Assembly: GCA_020634415.1 (NCBI GenBank)
Contig: JACKBT010000025.1
Location: forward strand, 1-64,000
DNA length: 64,000 nucleotides
Direction: 5' to 3'
Source: Ardenticatenaceae bacterium
Lineage (GTDB): Bacteria; Chloroflexota; Anaerolineae; Promineifilales; Promineifilaceae
Shown: one piece after another, positions 51,177 through 62,757 of the stretch
How the letters are laid out: the number at the start of each line of letters is the position of its first letter
Position numbering within the stretch: position 1 is the stretch's first letter
Made by a program: the position numbers and the translations under genes
The notes under the pieces: generated by a model
The model's database searches: none
The model's input: only the letters and a program-made list of their open reading frames with translations
Told to the model about the DNA's origin: nothing

Positions 51177-51236
51177 GGCTCTCTCCTCGAATCGCTTCAA
51201 ATTGGGTCAATCTTCAAGATTGACCCAATTTCCATG

Positions 51237-52883
51237 TTACAACCCCGCTGCCTTAAACGCCGCCGATACAATCGTTTGGGCATCGGCCTGAATCTGCTGC
51301 AAATGGGCTTGCCCCTTAAAGCTTTCGGCATAAATCTTATAAATGTCTTCTGTCCCCGAAGGGCGGGCGGCAAACCAGCCGTTGTCGGTAACAACCTTCA
51401 GGCCGCCGATGGCCGCGCCGTTGCAGGGAGCTTTGGTCAGGCAGGTCGTAATCGGCTCCCCGGCTAACTCCTCAATTGTCACATCTTCCGGCGAGAGGTT
51501 AGACAACACAGTGCGCTGCGCCGCGCTGGCGGGGGCATCTATGCGTTCGTAAACGGCCGTTCCAAATCGCGCCGTCAAATCCTGATAATGCTCACCTGGA
51601 TCACGGCCCGTTTTGGCTAAAATTTCCGCTGCCAACAGGTCGAGAATGATGCCATCCTTGTCCGTCGTCCACACCGTGCCATCGTGGCGCAAGAACGACG
51701 CGCCCGCGCTCTCCTCGCCACCAAAACCAAAACTGCCATCCACCAGCCCATCCACAAACCACTTAAAGCCCACCGGCACTTCACACAACCGCTTGCCCAA
51801 ATGGGCCGCCACGCGGTCAATCATCGAGCTGGAGACGAGCGTTTTGCCCACCGCCACATCCTCACGCCAGCCGGGGCGGTTTTGGTAGAGGTAGTAAACG
51901 GCCGTTGCCAAAAAATGATTCGGGTTCATCAGCCCCACACTGCGCGTCACAATCCCGTGCCGGTCAGTGTCCGGGTCATTGCCAAAAGCAATGTCAAACT
52001 TATCCTTCAACTGAATCAGCCCGGCCATCGCGTAGGGCGATGAACAGTCCATGCGAATCTTGCCATCATGATCCACTGTCATAAAGGAGAAGGTCGGGTC
52101 TACTCGGCGATTCACCACCTCAAGGTTCAGCCCATATTTCTCGGCGATTGGCTGCCAATAGGGCAGCCCCGCGCCGCCCATCGGGTCTACGCCAATCTTC
52201 AAATCGGTCAGCGAATCCATGTGAACGACATTGGCTAAATCATTCACATAGGGAGTGATGTAATCATATTCATGCGTATTGTCCGCTTTTCTGGCACGCG
52301 GCCAGGGCAGCCGCTTCACGCCGCGCAGCCCTTCGCGCAGCAGTTCATTGGCACGGTTTTGGATGACTTTGGTGGTGTCGGTGTCGGCTGGCCCGCCGGA
52401 AGGGGGGTTGTATTTGAAGCCGCCATCGGCGGGTGGGTTGTGCGAAGGCGTGATGACCACGCCATCGGCCAGGCCAGCTTGGCGGCCCTTGTTGTAGGTG
52501 AGAATGGCATGGGAAATAACGGGCGTGGGTGTGAAGCCCCGACCTGCCTGGATGACGGTTTGCACCCCATTGGCGGCGAAGACTTCAACGGCCGTTACCA
52601 GCGCCGGTTCCGACAAGGCATGAGTATCCATCCCCAAATACAACGGCCCACTCGTCCCCGCCGCCTGCCGATACTCACAAATGGCCTGGCTAATCGCCAA
52701 AATATGATCCTCGTTAAAGCTGTGCTGCAACGACGAACCACGATGCCCCGATGTGCCAAAAGAGACGCGATGGCTCGGCTCGTTGGGGTCAGGCTTGTGG
52801 GTGTAGTAGGCCGATACCAGGCGCGGCACATTGATCAATAATTCCAGCGGTGCCGGTTTACCAGCTAGCTTATGTATTGACAT
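51237..52883 (-). CDS. pgm: Phosphoglucomutase
   Basis: Interconverts glucose 1-phosphate and glucose 6-phosphate. 548 aa, the same as E. coli Pgm (546). Motifs: [10 protein letters not shown], the phosphoserine loop [16 protein letters not shown], metal loop [12 protein letters not shown], sugar loop GEESAGAS and phosphate loop [18 protein letters not shown] precedes the ATG. It follows glpC in the same direction across an ATTCATA array. Confidence 0.96.
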   Translation of the reverse strand: MSIHKLAGKPAPLELLINVPRLVSAYYTHKPDPNEPSHRVSFGTSGHRGSSLQHSFNEDHILAISQAICEYRQAAGTSGPLYLGMDTHALSEPALVTAVEVFAANGVQTVIQAGRGFTPTPVISHAILTYNKGRQAGLADGVVITPSHNPPADGGFKYNPPSGGPADTDTTKVIQNRANELLREGLRGVKRLPWPRARKADNTHEYDYITPYVNDLANVVHMDSLTDLKIGVDPMGGAGLPYWQPIAEKYGLNLEVVNRRVDPTFSFMTVDHDGKIRMDCSSPYAMAGLIQLKDKFDIAFGNDPDTDRHGIVTRSVGLMNPNHFLATAVYYLYQNRPGWREDVAVGKTLVSSSMIDRVAAHLGKRLCEVPVGFKWFVDGLVDGSFGFGGEESAGASFLRHDGTVWTTDKDGIILDLLAAEILAKTGRDPGEHYQDLTARFGTAVYERIDAPASAAQRTVLSNLSPEDVTIEELAGEPITTCLTKAPCNGAAIGGLKVVTDNGWFAARPSGTEDIYKIYAESFKGQAHLQQIQADAQTIVSAAFKAAGL

Positions 52884-52900
52884 AAAATATTCCTCGCATG

Positions 52901-52955
52901 AAAATTATGAATGAGGAAGTCTATTCATAATTCATAATTCATAATTCATAATTTC
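52901..52955. repeat. Intercistronic array, ATTCATA word class
   Basis: AAATTATGAATGAGG, short centre, then four tandem copies of ATTCATA ending in ATTTC. It fills the gap between glpC and pgm; the glpC stop lies at its edge. Confidence 0.85.
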
Positions 52956-54246
52956 AAGACAGGGGGGCCTCTGCGGGAAAGCCATAGGCCAGGGCCAACA
53001 GTTCTACCGGATGGACGGAGGGCAGATGGGTGGCGCGGGTGATTTGCCAGCGGCAGGTTTCGCTGTCGCATACGGAGAAGGGGGCCTTTGTTTCATGAAT
53101 GAAGTCGAATAACGGCCGTCCCACCGCCATCGCAATCTCATACTTCTCCTGCTTATACCCATACGTCCCCGCCACCCCACAGCAGGCCACCTGGCTCTCG
53201 ATAATCTTTAGCTCTGGAATCAAATCCAGCAAATCCACCGCCGGACGGCCGATCCGATGCGCCCGGTATTGGCAGGGGGGGTGGTAGGGCAGGGTGAGTG
53301 GAATTGGCCGCAAGCCATCGGTGCGTAACTCGCCCTCATCATGCAGCAGCAGCAAAAACTCGTTTATGTCATACGTATTTGCCGCCAAAAGCTGCGCCTC
53401 TTCGCTGTAAAAGTCCAGCAGTTCCGGTGCTTCTTCCTTCAACGTCAGCGTACAGCTTGTTGAAGTCCCCACAATCACATAGCCAGACTTGACATAATCA
53501 AGCAGTTTGTCAATATTGCTCTGGTGATAGGCCCGCGCGGCGGCAAATTCGCCATTGGAGAGCAGAGGCAGACCGCAGCAGTTTTGCGGCGGAATCAGCA
53601 CTTCAAAGCCATTGGCCTCCAGCACGTGAACGGCTGCTCGCCCCACTCTCGGCTCATAATATTCCGTCGAACAGCCATGAAAATAAACCACTTTGCGCGT
53701 GGCATTTGTGGGCGGTTTGTGCTGTTTCAGCCAGTGGCTAAACTTTCGCCGCGAAAAGCTGGGCATGGGCGCGTTGCGGGCAATGCCCAACGTCTTCTCG
53801 GCCAGCCAGCTGCCCAGCTTGCTCTGCAACGTCACATTTGCCAATGTTGCCAGCGGCTGCCCCACCCGGCCCAACAGTTCTGGCCGTCCCAACAAATTAT
53901 TCCGCAGCTTATCCCTTACCGACACTTTTCTCTGCGCCACCATATCGCCACGGGCGCGAGCGTTAATCTCGGCAATACGCACTCCCGTGGGGCAAACCAT
54001 GTTGCAGACGCGGCAGCCGCTGCAATAATCCACTGAATGATCGGGTGTTTCCTGCTCATTCTGGCGGAAGCGGCCTGCTTGGGGTGCTTCGTACTTGGGG
54101 CCAGGGAAGAGGTCGGTAACGGCCGTTACCGGACAAGCACTCACACAAATATTGCACTTAATACACCGATCCAGCGTCAACTCCACCGGACGATGCTGTT
54201 CAAATTCAATCTCTGTTTGTGCTTGCCAAATAGGTTTTAGGGACAT
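52954..54246 (-). CDS. glpC: Anaerobic glycerol-3-phosphate dehydrogenase subunit C
   Basis: Iron-sulfur/membrane-linking subunit that passes electrons from GlpAB to quinone. 430 aa. Two 4Fe-4S sites (CIKCNICVSACPV and CSGCRVCNMVCP), then two CCG domains (CCGLPLLSNGEF, CCGVAGTYGYKQEK). No Shine-Dalgarno: a TTACCCAATTACC array touches the ATG. It is separated from glpB by a four-helix bundle gene. Confidence 0.94.
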   Translation of the reverse strand: MSLKPIWQAQTEIEFEQHRPVELTLDRCIKCNICVSACPVTAVTDLFPGPKYEAPQAGRFRQNEQETPDHSVDYCSGCRVCNMVCPTGVRIAEINARARGDMVAQRKVSVRDKLRNNLLGRPELLGRVGQPLATLANVTLQSKLGSWLAEKTLGIARNAPMPSFSRRKFSHWLKQHKPPTNATRKVVYFHGCSTEYYEPRVGRAAVHVLEANGFEVLIPPQNCCGLPLLSNGEFAAARAYHQSNIDKLLDYVKSGYVIVGTSTSCTLTLKEEAPELLDFYSEEAQLLAANTYDINEFLLLLHDEGELRTDGLRPIPLTLPYHPPCQYRAHRIGRPAVDLLDLIPELKIIESQVACCGVAGTYGYKQEKYEIAMAVGRPLFDFIHETKAPFSVCDSETCRWQITRATHLPSVHPVELLALAYGFPAEAPLS

Positions 54247-54281
54247 GGTAATTGGGTAAATGAGTAATTAAGTAATTGATG
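54247..54281. repeat. TAATTGGG array, left flank of the four-helix gene
   Basis: Units GTAATTGGG, GTAAATGAG, TAATTAAG, TAATTGATG. It encodes the last codons and stop of the four-helix gene and abuts the glpC start. It is inverted relative to the array at 54812-54844. Confidence 0.85.
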
Positions 54282-54786
54282 TTGTCGGCAAAGTTATGAG
54301 GAATTCTACATCTTCGATAGAGAAGAGAGGGAAATTTTCGTTCGACAAAAATTGTTCTAAATGGGAATCTTCAAGCTGATAACTCGGTTTTTGCTCTGAA
54401 ATCTTATTTGATGTGTAGGTTTTATAACGCTGGGATTTGGTCACTTTGGCAAAGGTATTAAGTTGGTGTACTAAATCCGACAAGGAATCAGCTAACTCTT
54501 GAAATTGATTGGAATGAATTAAAGCGCGTGAATAAGCGCGATTAAGCCAATACTTGGTTTCAAATAGACTGCCTCGTGCATAGTAAAGAAATTGTAACTT
54601 CTCGCCATAATGATAACGGCCGTAAGCTTCAGCAATATTTGCCCCCACCGAATCTATCGCCCTTACTAATTGTTTTCCAACCGTCTCTTTCGCAAAACCA
54701 TCCCAGCTAACTACAAATTTCCATACTTTATCTGCAACCGTCTCTGCTAATTGCAACACTTTCAATTCCTCAAACCGTACAGCCAT
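54268..54786 (-). CDS. Four-helix bundle protein (S23/IVP family)
   Basis: A 172-aa protein of the four-helix bundle family first found in 23S rRNA intervening sequences and related in fold to the DGR accessory protein Avd. Features: FEELKVLQLAETVADKVWKF, VGKQLVRAIDSVGANIAEAY with GRYHYGEKLQFLYYARGSLF, and ETKYWLNRAYSRALI. Start at 54786 with GGAGG six bases upstream. It splits glpB from glpC and is flanked on both sides by TAATTG arrays in inverted orientation. The function of the family outside rRNA is not known. Confidence 0.85.
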   Translation of the reverse strand: MAVRFEELKVLQLAETVADKVWKFVVSWDGFAKETVGKQLVRAIDSVGANIAEAYGRYHYGEKLQFLYYARGSLFETKYWLNRAYSRALIHSNQFQELADSLSDLVHQLNTFAKVTKSQRYKTYTSNKISEQKPSYQLEDSHLEQFLSNENFPLFSIEDVEFLITLPTTSIT

Positions 54787-54811
54787 CACAGCCTCCAAGT
54801 TGACCAACACC

Positions 54812-54844
54812 CCAATTATCAATTACCCAATTACTCAATTACCC
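54812..54844. repeat. TAATTGGG array, right flank of the four-helix gene
   Basis: Units AATTATCAATTACCCAATTA and CTCAATTACCC, the reverse complement of the words at 54247-54281. It supplies the last codons (Val-Ile-Glu) and stop of glpB. Confidence 0.85.
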
Positions 54845-56081
54845 GCATTCCCACCTTAAACCCCGTCGCCAACGCCACCCCTTCCAAAGAACGTTCTTGG
54901 AGGACATCGCAATGGGCCAGGGTGCTGCCAGCGGCATAGAGGTTATTGTAGAGAGGACGGCCGTTCTCCGCCACAGGTTGTAATTGTTCATTCACTTGCA
55001 GGCCAGCCTGGTAAATGGGATGCCCCGTCTTCGTCACAAACTCCCGCTGAAACCAGTCCAAACGGCTTGACGGCGCGGAAACGGGCAAATTAAAAATCAC
55101 CTCGCGCACCTCACCTTCAAAATTAGTGACGAGACCGCCACCCAATAGCCCGCCCGTGGCCAGCACATACTGGTCAAAACGATGGCGGCGTTGGCGAGCG
55201 GCGGCTTCGGTGTAAACATTTGTTACCCTCCCTCCTTCCATCTCCGCCCCTACCGCCAGCATCCCCTCCTGCACCCGCCCCCCATTGTGCTCAATGGCCC
55301 GCCGTAAAATATGGTGCAGCCGCATCCCCGGCACCGACGGCGGCAAGATAGGTATCTCAAAAATCGGCCGTTGCAACTGCCCTTCCAAATCCGCCTTCAC
55401 CGACATGGCTTGGTGCAGCCCCAAGACCGCCGGAAAGCCCACCCGTGCTGCTTCGCCCATATGCGGTTTTACGGCTCGTGCCACTTCTGCCCGAAACGCA
55501 GGCTGCTCCATCAACTGCGCCAAAATCACGCCCGTCAGCACCTTGCGCTCGGCCAACGTGGGCAAATCCAACATGATGCCGCGTGCGGGAATGCCCTGCG
55601 CTGCCAAGTTAGCGGCGGCCATTTGGGCATAAAAATCGCCAAACTGCTGGAAGCCGACAATGAGCATGGGTGTGTCCTGGCTTAAATCGCCAGCGATCAT
55701 GGTTTCGGGGGCTAAACAGGTGGGGCGGGCGGCGCCAACGGCCGTTGGCAGCAGCCAATTCCGTTCCAACGACCCATGCAGCGGATACCCCGCCTCGGCA
55801 CACAGCGTCTGCAATGCCGCCAATGCCGCCGCCAAAACATCCAATCCCACCAGCGCATACGGATGCTGCGGCCGCTCAATGACCAATTGCCCCATTACCT
55901 CTTTTGGCGAAGTGACAAGCTGCCCCCCGTAATAACCCAACACATCTACACAGCCCGCGTGCCAATGCGTCGTCCCCCAACCTTTGGCGATGAGGCGTGT
56001 TTGGTGGCCGGAGACGGCCGTTTGCCAAGCGGCCGTTAACCCCGCCAATCCCGCTCCTATGACTAAAATACTCTCGTTCAT
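54831..56081 (-). CDS. glpB: Anaerobic glycerol-3-phosphate dehydrogenase subunit B
   Basis: Flavoprotein subunit working with GlpA and GlpC. 416 aa with the N-terminal FAD-binding motif ILVIGAGLAGLTAAWQTA, then AKGWGTTHWHAGCVDVLGYY, and the C-terminal NLYAAGSTLAHCDVLQE. Three ATG codons in a row open the gene; the last (56081) is chosen as closest to the Rossmann motif. The stop is supplied by a repeat array. A cloverleaf-like repeat lies between it and glpA. Confidence 0.92.
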   Translation of the reverse strand: MNESILVIGAGLAGLTAAWQTAVSGHQTRLIAKGWGTTHWHAGCVDVLGYYGGQLVTSPKEVMGQLVIERPQHPYALVGLDVLAAALAALQTLCAEAGYPLHGSLERNWLLPTAVGAARPTCLAPETMIAGDLSQDTPMLIVGFQQFGDFYAQMAAANLAAQGIPARGIMLDLPTLAERKVLTGVILAQLMEQPAFRAEVARAVKPHMGEAARVGFPAVLGLHQAMSVKADLEGQLQRPIFEIPILPPSVPGMRLHHILRRAIEHNGGRVQEGMLAVGAEMEGGRVTNVYTEAAARQRRHRFDQYVLATGGLLGGGLVTNFEGEVREVIFNLPVSAPSSRLDWFQREFVTKTGHPIYQAGLQVNEQLQPVAENGRPLYNNLYAAGSTLAHCDVLQERSLEGVALATGFKVGMRVIE

Positions 56082-56105
56082 CATCATGATTCGGCGAATA
56101 AATTC

Positions 56106-56177
56106 GCAGCAACGACTACAAAGCCCGCCTTCGCGGGCTGCTTAGTCAGCGAAGGCTGACTTCGTAGTCGTTGCTGC
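56106..56177. repeat. Cloverleaf-like inverted repeat between glpA and glpB
   Basis: Outer arms of 14 bases (GCAGCAACGACTAC, 56106-56119, and complement 56164-56177) enclose two hairpins: AGCCCGC with GCGGGCT (56122-56139) and GTCAGC with GCTGAC (56145-56160). In RNA this would fold as a three-way junction. Confidence 0.85.
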
Positions 56178-56195
56178 GGTTTCAACCGCCCCCAT

Positions 56196-57836
56196 TCACC
56201 TCACCGCCGCCTCCGGTATCGCCTCAACCGTGCCCGGCGCATACATCTCCGGCCCCAGGCGCGAAGCCGTCTCTCCCGGCAGATGCTCCACATTCAGCAG
56301 GCTCAAATAAATCAGCTCATCCAACCGCTCCTGCTTCAACTGCGCCCCCCACAACACCGGCAGCAGCCCCTTCCATCGCTCTTGCAAAAAATCGCGCAAG
56401 GCCACATTTGTTTCCTCAATGGATGGTTGTTGTAAGTCGTGCAAAATGCCTGCTACTCGCAACGTGCAAAAACCACCCTGGCATGGCCCCATTCCCAGCC
56501 GCACATCGCGGCGCACATCGTCCAATGTCTTGGCCGCGCCGTCGGTAATGGCTCGTTCTACATCGGCGCGGGTTGCCAACTCGCATTCACATACCAGTTG
56601 CCTAAACTGCTGCGTGGCCTCCGTTCGTGCCAGCCGTGCGCCTAAATGATGGTGGCTTTTTTGTTGATGGTGGCGGTCAAAGGGATGGGGCAGCACTTCC
56701 TCGTGGGTGCGGCAGGGGCGCGACGTGCCTAACTTCTCACAGACACGATCCACTGTCGCCTCGGCCATTTGGCGGTAGGTGGTCCATTTGCCGCTGGTGA
56801 TGGTGATGAACCCGGCCATACCATCACGGCTTTCATGGTCGAGCAAGGTGTAAGCGCGGGTGATGTCGCGGCTGTCAACGGCCGTTTTCGTTTCCTGGTA
56901 TAACGGCCGTACCCCCGCCCAGGCTCGTAACATCCGCATCTCCTTAAATCCCGGCACCAGCTTCTCGCCCTCATCCAACATCAGCCGCACTTCCCAGGGT
57001 TCAATGGCAAAATGATCGGGGTCTGGCACACTTTCGTCGGTTGTGCCGATGACGGCAACGGTATGGGCTGGCACTAAAATATCACCGTCGGCGGGCATTT
57101 TGCAGCGGTTGATGACCGTGTTAACGATGCGGTAGTTGCAGGCCAGCATGGTGCCTTTGCCCGCCCGAATGCTGACAACGAGATCGGCCGTTGCGGCCAC
57201 CTTCCCCGCCCAGGCCCCCGCCGCATTCACCACCATATCGGCGTGAATGGCAACCTCTTCTTCCCCTACCCAATCATAACAGACCGCCCCCACAATCCTG
57301 TCGCCTTCCCGCAGCAGCCGCCGCACTTCATGGTAATTCAGCACCTGCGCCCCATGCAGCCGTGCCATCTCCGCCACACATTGGCTGGCTAAAAAGGAAT
57401 CAGCCGACGCATCCGGCACGCGGAAGCAGCGGCTGATGGCCGGATTGAGGTGCGGCTCCTCAGCCAACATCTGGCTGATGCCAATCTCCTCACACGGCAC
57501 GCCCGCCTCCTGGCAGCCACGCACAAACAGATCGCCAAAATTGGGGTCATCCCAGGGCGTGGTAACAAAAAAGCCGCCTGTATCTTCGATGCAGTGGGGC
57601 ATAATGCGGCGCAAAATGCGGTTTTCGCTAATACATTCGCTGGCCGCTTTGGGGTCTTTTACCACATAACGGCCGCCGCTGTGCAGCAGCCCATGATAAC
57701 GCCCCGTCGTCCCATGCGACAGATCACGCTTCTCCACCAGCACCGCCTTAAAGCCACGCAGAGCCAAATCGGCCACTACCCCTGTGCCGGTGGCCCCGCC
57801 GCCGATGACTAAGATTTCGGTTTGGATGGTTTTCAT
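56196..57836 (-). CDS. glpA: Anaerobic glycerol-3-phosphate dehydrogenase subunit A
   Basis: Catalytic flavoprotein that oxidises glycerol 3-phosphate to dihydroxyacetone phosphate. 546 aa. FAD motif ILVIGGGATGTGVVADLALR, active-site regions TTGRYHGLLHSGGRYVVKD and GKWTTYRQMAEATVD, and a C-terminal BFD-like [2Fe-2S] domain (CECELATRADVERAI, GMGPCQGGFC). The frame start at 57887 lies in the repeat array. The ATG at 57836 begins the FAD fold, with GATTACCG units touching it and no Shine-Dalgarno. Confidence 0.95.
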   Translation of the reverse strand: MKTIQTEILVIGGGATGTGVVADLALRGFKAVLVEKRDLSHGTTGRYHGLLHSGGRYVVKDPKAASECISENRILRRIMPHCIEDTGGFFVTTPWDDPNFGDLFVRGCQEAGVPCEEIGISQMLAEEPHLNPAISRCFRVPDASADSFLASQCVAEMARLHGAQVLNYHEVRRLLREGDRIVGAVCYDWVGEEEVAIHADMVVNAAGAWAGKVAATADLVVSIRAGKGTMLACNYRIVNTVINRCKMPADGDILVPAHTVAVIGTTDESVPDPDHFAIEPWEVRLMLDEGEKLVPGFKEMRMLRAWAGVRPLYQETKTAVDSRDITRAYTLLDHESRDGMAGFITITSGKWTTYRQMAEATVDRVCEKLGTSRPCRTHEEVLPHPFDRHHQQKSHHHLGARLARTEATQQFRQLVCECELATRADVERAITDGAAKTLDDVRRDVRLGMGPCQGGFCTLRVAGILHDLQQPSIEETNVALRDFLQERWKGLLPVLWGAQLKQERLDELIYLSLLNVEHLPGETASRLGPEMYAPGTVEAIPEAAVR

Positions 57837-57898
57837 GCGGTAATCGGTAATCGGCGAACGGTAATCGGATAACTGATTACCGTTCACCGGTTACTGGC
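57837..57898. repeat. Intercistronic array, CGGTAATC word class
   Basis: GCGGTAATCGGTAATCGG, GAACGGTAATCGG, then complementary CTGATTACCGTTCACCGG and TTACTGG. It fills the whole gap from the glpK stop to the glpA start. Confidence 0.88.
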
Positions 57899-59406
57899 TA
57901 ATCAATCCAATCAAACGTGCGCGTAACGGCCTTTTTCCATTGGGCGAATAGGTCTGTGCGGGCGTTGCTGGCGGGATTGGGCTGCCAGCGTTTGGCCTCG
58001 CCCCAGTTTTGGCGCATCTCGTCGGTGCTGCGCCAGAAGCCGACGGCCAGACCGGCGGCGTAGGCTGCGCCCAGAGCCGTTGTTTCCGCCACCTGGGGGC
58101 GGATGACGGGCACACCCAGCACATCAGCCTGGAACTGCATGAGCAGGTCGTTGTAGACCATGCCGCCATCTACTTTGAGGGCTTGCAGCTCTACGCCGGA
58201 ATCGGCTTTCATGGCATCCAGCACTTCGCGGGTCTGGTAGGCGGTGGCTTCCAGGGTGGCGCGGGCAAAGTGGCCTTTGTTGACATAACGTGTGAGGCCG
58301 GCGATAACGCCCCGCGCATCATCGCGCCAGTAGGGGGCATAGAGGCCGGAGAAGGCGGGCACGAAGTAGATGCCGCCGTTGTCGTCAACGGTTTGCGCCA
58401 ACTTTTCCACTTCGGGCGCGTCTTTGATGAGCTGCAAGTTGTCGCGCAGCCATTGCACCAGCGCACCGGTGATGGCGATGGAGCCTTCCAGGGCGTAGAC
58501 GGTGGGCTGGTCGCCAAATTGGTAGCAGACGGTGGTGAGGAGGCCGTTTTGGGAGTGCTGCAAGGTTGTGCCGGTGTTGAGGATCATGAAGCAGCCTGTG
58601 CCGTAGGTGTTTTTGGCTTCGCCGGGGCTAAAGCAGGTTTGGCCGACGGTGGCGGCTTGTTGGTCGCCCAGGTCGCCAGCGATGGGGATGCGGCCACCAA
58701 AGGGGCCATCTGCGCTGGTGTAGCCGTAGATTTCGGCGGAGGATTTGATGGTGGGCAGCATGGATGGCGGCACGGAGAGGGCGGCGCACATTTCGTCGCT
58801 CCATTGGCAGCTTTGGATGTCCATGAGCATGGTGCGGCTGGCGTTGGTGACGTCGGTGACGTGGATGCCGCCGTTGACACCGCCGGTGAGGTTGTAGATA
58901 AGCCAGGTGTCTATGTTGCCGAACATGGCGTAGCCTGCGTCAGCGGCTTCGCGCACGGCCGTTACGTTTTCCAGCAGCCATTTCACCTTCAAACCCGAAA
59001 AGTAGGTGGTTAGCGGCAGGCCCGTTTGGGGGCGGTAGGCATCTTGCCCACCTGCCTGGGCGATGAGGTCGGCGACGAGTTTGTTGTTGCGGGTGTCCAT
59101 CCAGACGATGGCGTTGTGTAACGGCCGTCCCGTCCGTCTATCCCACACCACTGTTGTCTCGCGCTGGTTGGTGATGCCCACCGCTTTGAGGTTGTGGTGG
59201 GTGATGCCCACCTTGTGCAGTGCGCCCTGGATCACTTCTTGGGTGCGCTGCCAGATTTCCAGGGGGTCGTGTTCGACCCAGCCCGGTTGGGGGTAAATTT
59301 GCTGATGTTCGAGTTGGTGGGAACCGACGACTTCTCCGGCATGGTTGAAGATCATGCAGCGGGTGCTGGTGGTTCCCTGGTCTATGGCGGCGATATAGTT
59401 AGTCAT
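57898..59406 (-). CDS. glpK: Glycerol kinase
   Basis: Phosphorylates glycerol to glycerol 3-phosphate, the substrate of the GlpABC enzyme encoded downstream. 502 aa. Motifs: [37 protein letters not shown] and [11 protein letters not shown] (glycerol kinase signature), [18 protein letters not shown], and [18 protein letters not shown]. Two adjacent ATG codons (59409, 59406) are possible starts; the upstream part of the frame is not protein-like. First gene of the glp operon. Confidence 0.96.
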   Translation of the reverse strand: MTNYIAAIDQGTTSTRCMIFNHAGEVVGSHQLEHQQIYPQPGWVEHDPLEIWQRTQEVIQGALHKVGITHHNLKAVGITNQRETTVVWDRRTGRPLHNAIVWMDTRNNKLVADLIAQAGGQDAYRPQTGLPLTTYFSGLKVKWLLENVTAVREAADAGYAMFGNIDTWLIYNLTGGVNGGIHVTDVTNASRTMLMDIQSCQWSDEMCAALSVPPSMLPTIKSSAEIYGYTSADGPFGGRIPIAGDLGDQQAATVGQTCFSPGEAKNTYGTGCFMILNTGTTLQHSQNGLLTTVCYQFGDQPTVYALEGSIAITGALVQWLRDNLQLIKDAPEVEKLAQTVDDNGGIYFVPAFSGLYAPYWRDDARGVIAGLTRYVNKGHFARATLEATAYQTREVLDAMKADSGVELQALKVDGGMVYNDLLMQFQADVLGVPVIRPQVAETTALGAAYAAGLAVGFWRSTDEMRQNWGEAKRWQPNPASNARTDLFAQWKKAVTRTFDWID

Positions 59407-59409
59407 CAT

Positions 59410-62047
<2,638 letters not shown>

Positions 62048-62176
62048 GGGGAGGGGCGGGTAACGGCCGTTACCCACCACCCTACACTTGCCCTTTCCAC
62101 AGCTCTGACGAGATAAGACCTGACAGGTTGTTCCCATAAACGGGTAACTGCTCGGCAGGCAAACTATGGATGCAGC

Positions 62177-62216
62177 AAAACCCACCTCATGATTGAGGTG
62201 GGTTTTCTATTTTTTA
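62177..62216 (+). terminator. Intrinsic terminator of katG
   Basis: AAAACCCACCTCA, loop TGAT, TGAGGTGGGTTTT, then CTATTTTTT. A strong hairpin with a T-rich tail. Confidence 0.88.
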
Positions 62217-62241
62217 TCGTACTAAGCCTCTCTAGGGAGAG

Positions 62242-62294
62242 CCTACGGGAGGTTTATCCCCAGCGTAAAGGTCTCGATTGAAACCTCCCGTAGG
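62242..62294. repeat. Inverted repeat with 14-base arms
   Basis: Perfect arms CCTACGGGAGGTTT (62242-62255) and complement (62281-62294) around 25 bases. Just left of it is a small TCTCTAGGGAGA palindrome. It could be a MITE-like remnant or a second terminator. Confidence 0.8.
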
Positions 62295-62625
62295 GTTAGT
62301 CATCACATTTTATCTGCCAAATCTATTGCCCCTAAAAACACCCGCCTCTATTGCCAAATACCCTGTCAATGCTTATACTGTTTTGGTAATAAACAAAGTG
62401 TCCGCAGTAGTTGGTGACATCATTCATACAGCAGGAATGGGGAAGCCTGTGCCTAAAATTGCCACCAATGAATCTGCCTCAAGACGTAGACTATAATTAT
62501 TTTTGCTCTGAATAATGGTCATACTTTTCAAGGTGTACAGGAATATCCATATCCTTACAGCCAAGAAATGTAAATGATTTTCCCACCGACCCCACAGCAA
62601 AAATGATTCAAATAAAACTCAGGCT

Positions 62626-62716
62626 CTTTAGGAATTCGTGAGGTATCCACCATATGCTGTAGGGCAAAGGCACGCCTTTGCCCTACATAGCGGATCAACC
62701 CCTTAAAATCCTAAAG
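62626..62716. repeat. Nested inverted repeat, MITE/REP-like
   Basis: Inner hairpin of 13-base arms TGTAGGGCAAAGG (62658-62670) and complement (62675-62687) with a 4-base loop. Outer arms CTTTAGGA (62626-62633) and TCCTAAAG (62709-62716). Non-coding. Confidence 0.75.
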
Positions 62717-62757
62717 ACCCATAAAACTCATTGGCGACACAACAATGGAGGAAAATG

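Larger units (their letters stand above)
62048..62757. other. Intergenic region with terminator and repeats
   Basis: A 710-base gap between katG and the PAS gene. It holds a full AACGGCCGTT copy (about 62062-62071), the katG terminator and two inverted-repeat elements described separately. A 72-codon frame at 62278-62496 has no ribosome site and no family features, so I do not call it. Confidence 0.55.

Noticed and set aside
54268..54786. A diversity-generating retroelement (Avd-like gene)
   Set aside because: No reverse transcriptase or template/variable repeat pair is present; only the four-helix family is shared.
5372..57898. Reading the word arrays as CRISPR repeats
   Set aside because: Units are 6-8 bases with no unique spacers and no cas genes; they are self-complementary word runs.
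58009..59013. 334-codon plus-strand frame opposite glpK
   Set aside because: Gly/Ala/Val-rich antisense shadow; glpK motifs on the other strand are complete.
62278..62496. 72-codon frame between katG and the PAS gene
   Set aside because: Starts inside an inverted-repeat arm, has no ribosome site and no domain character.
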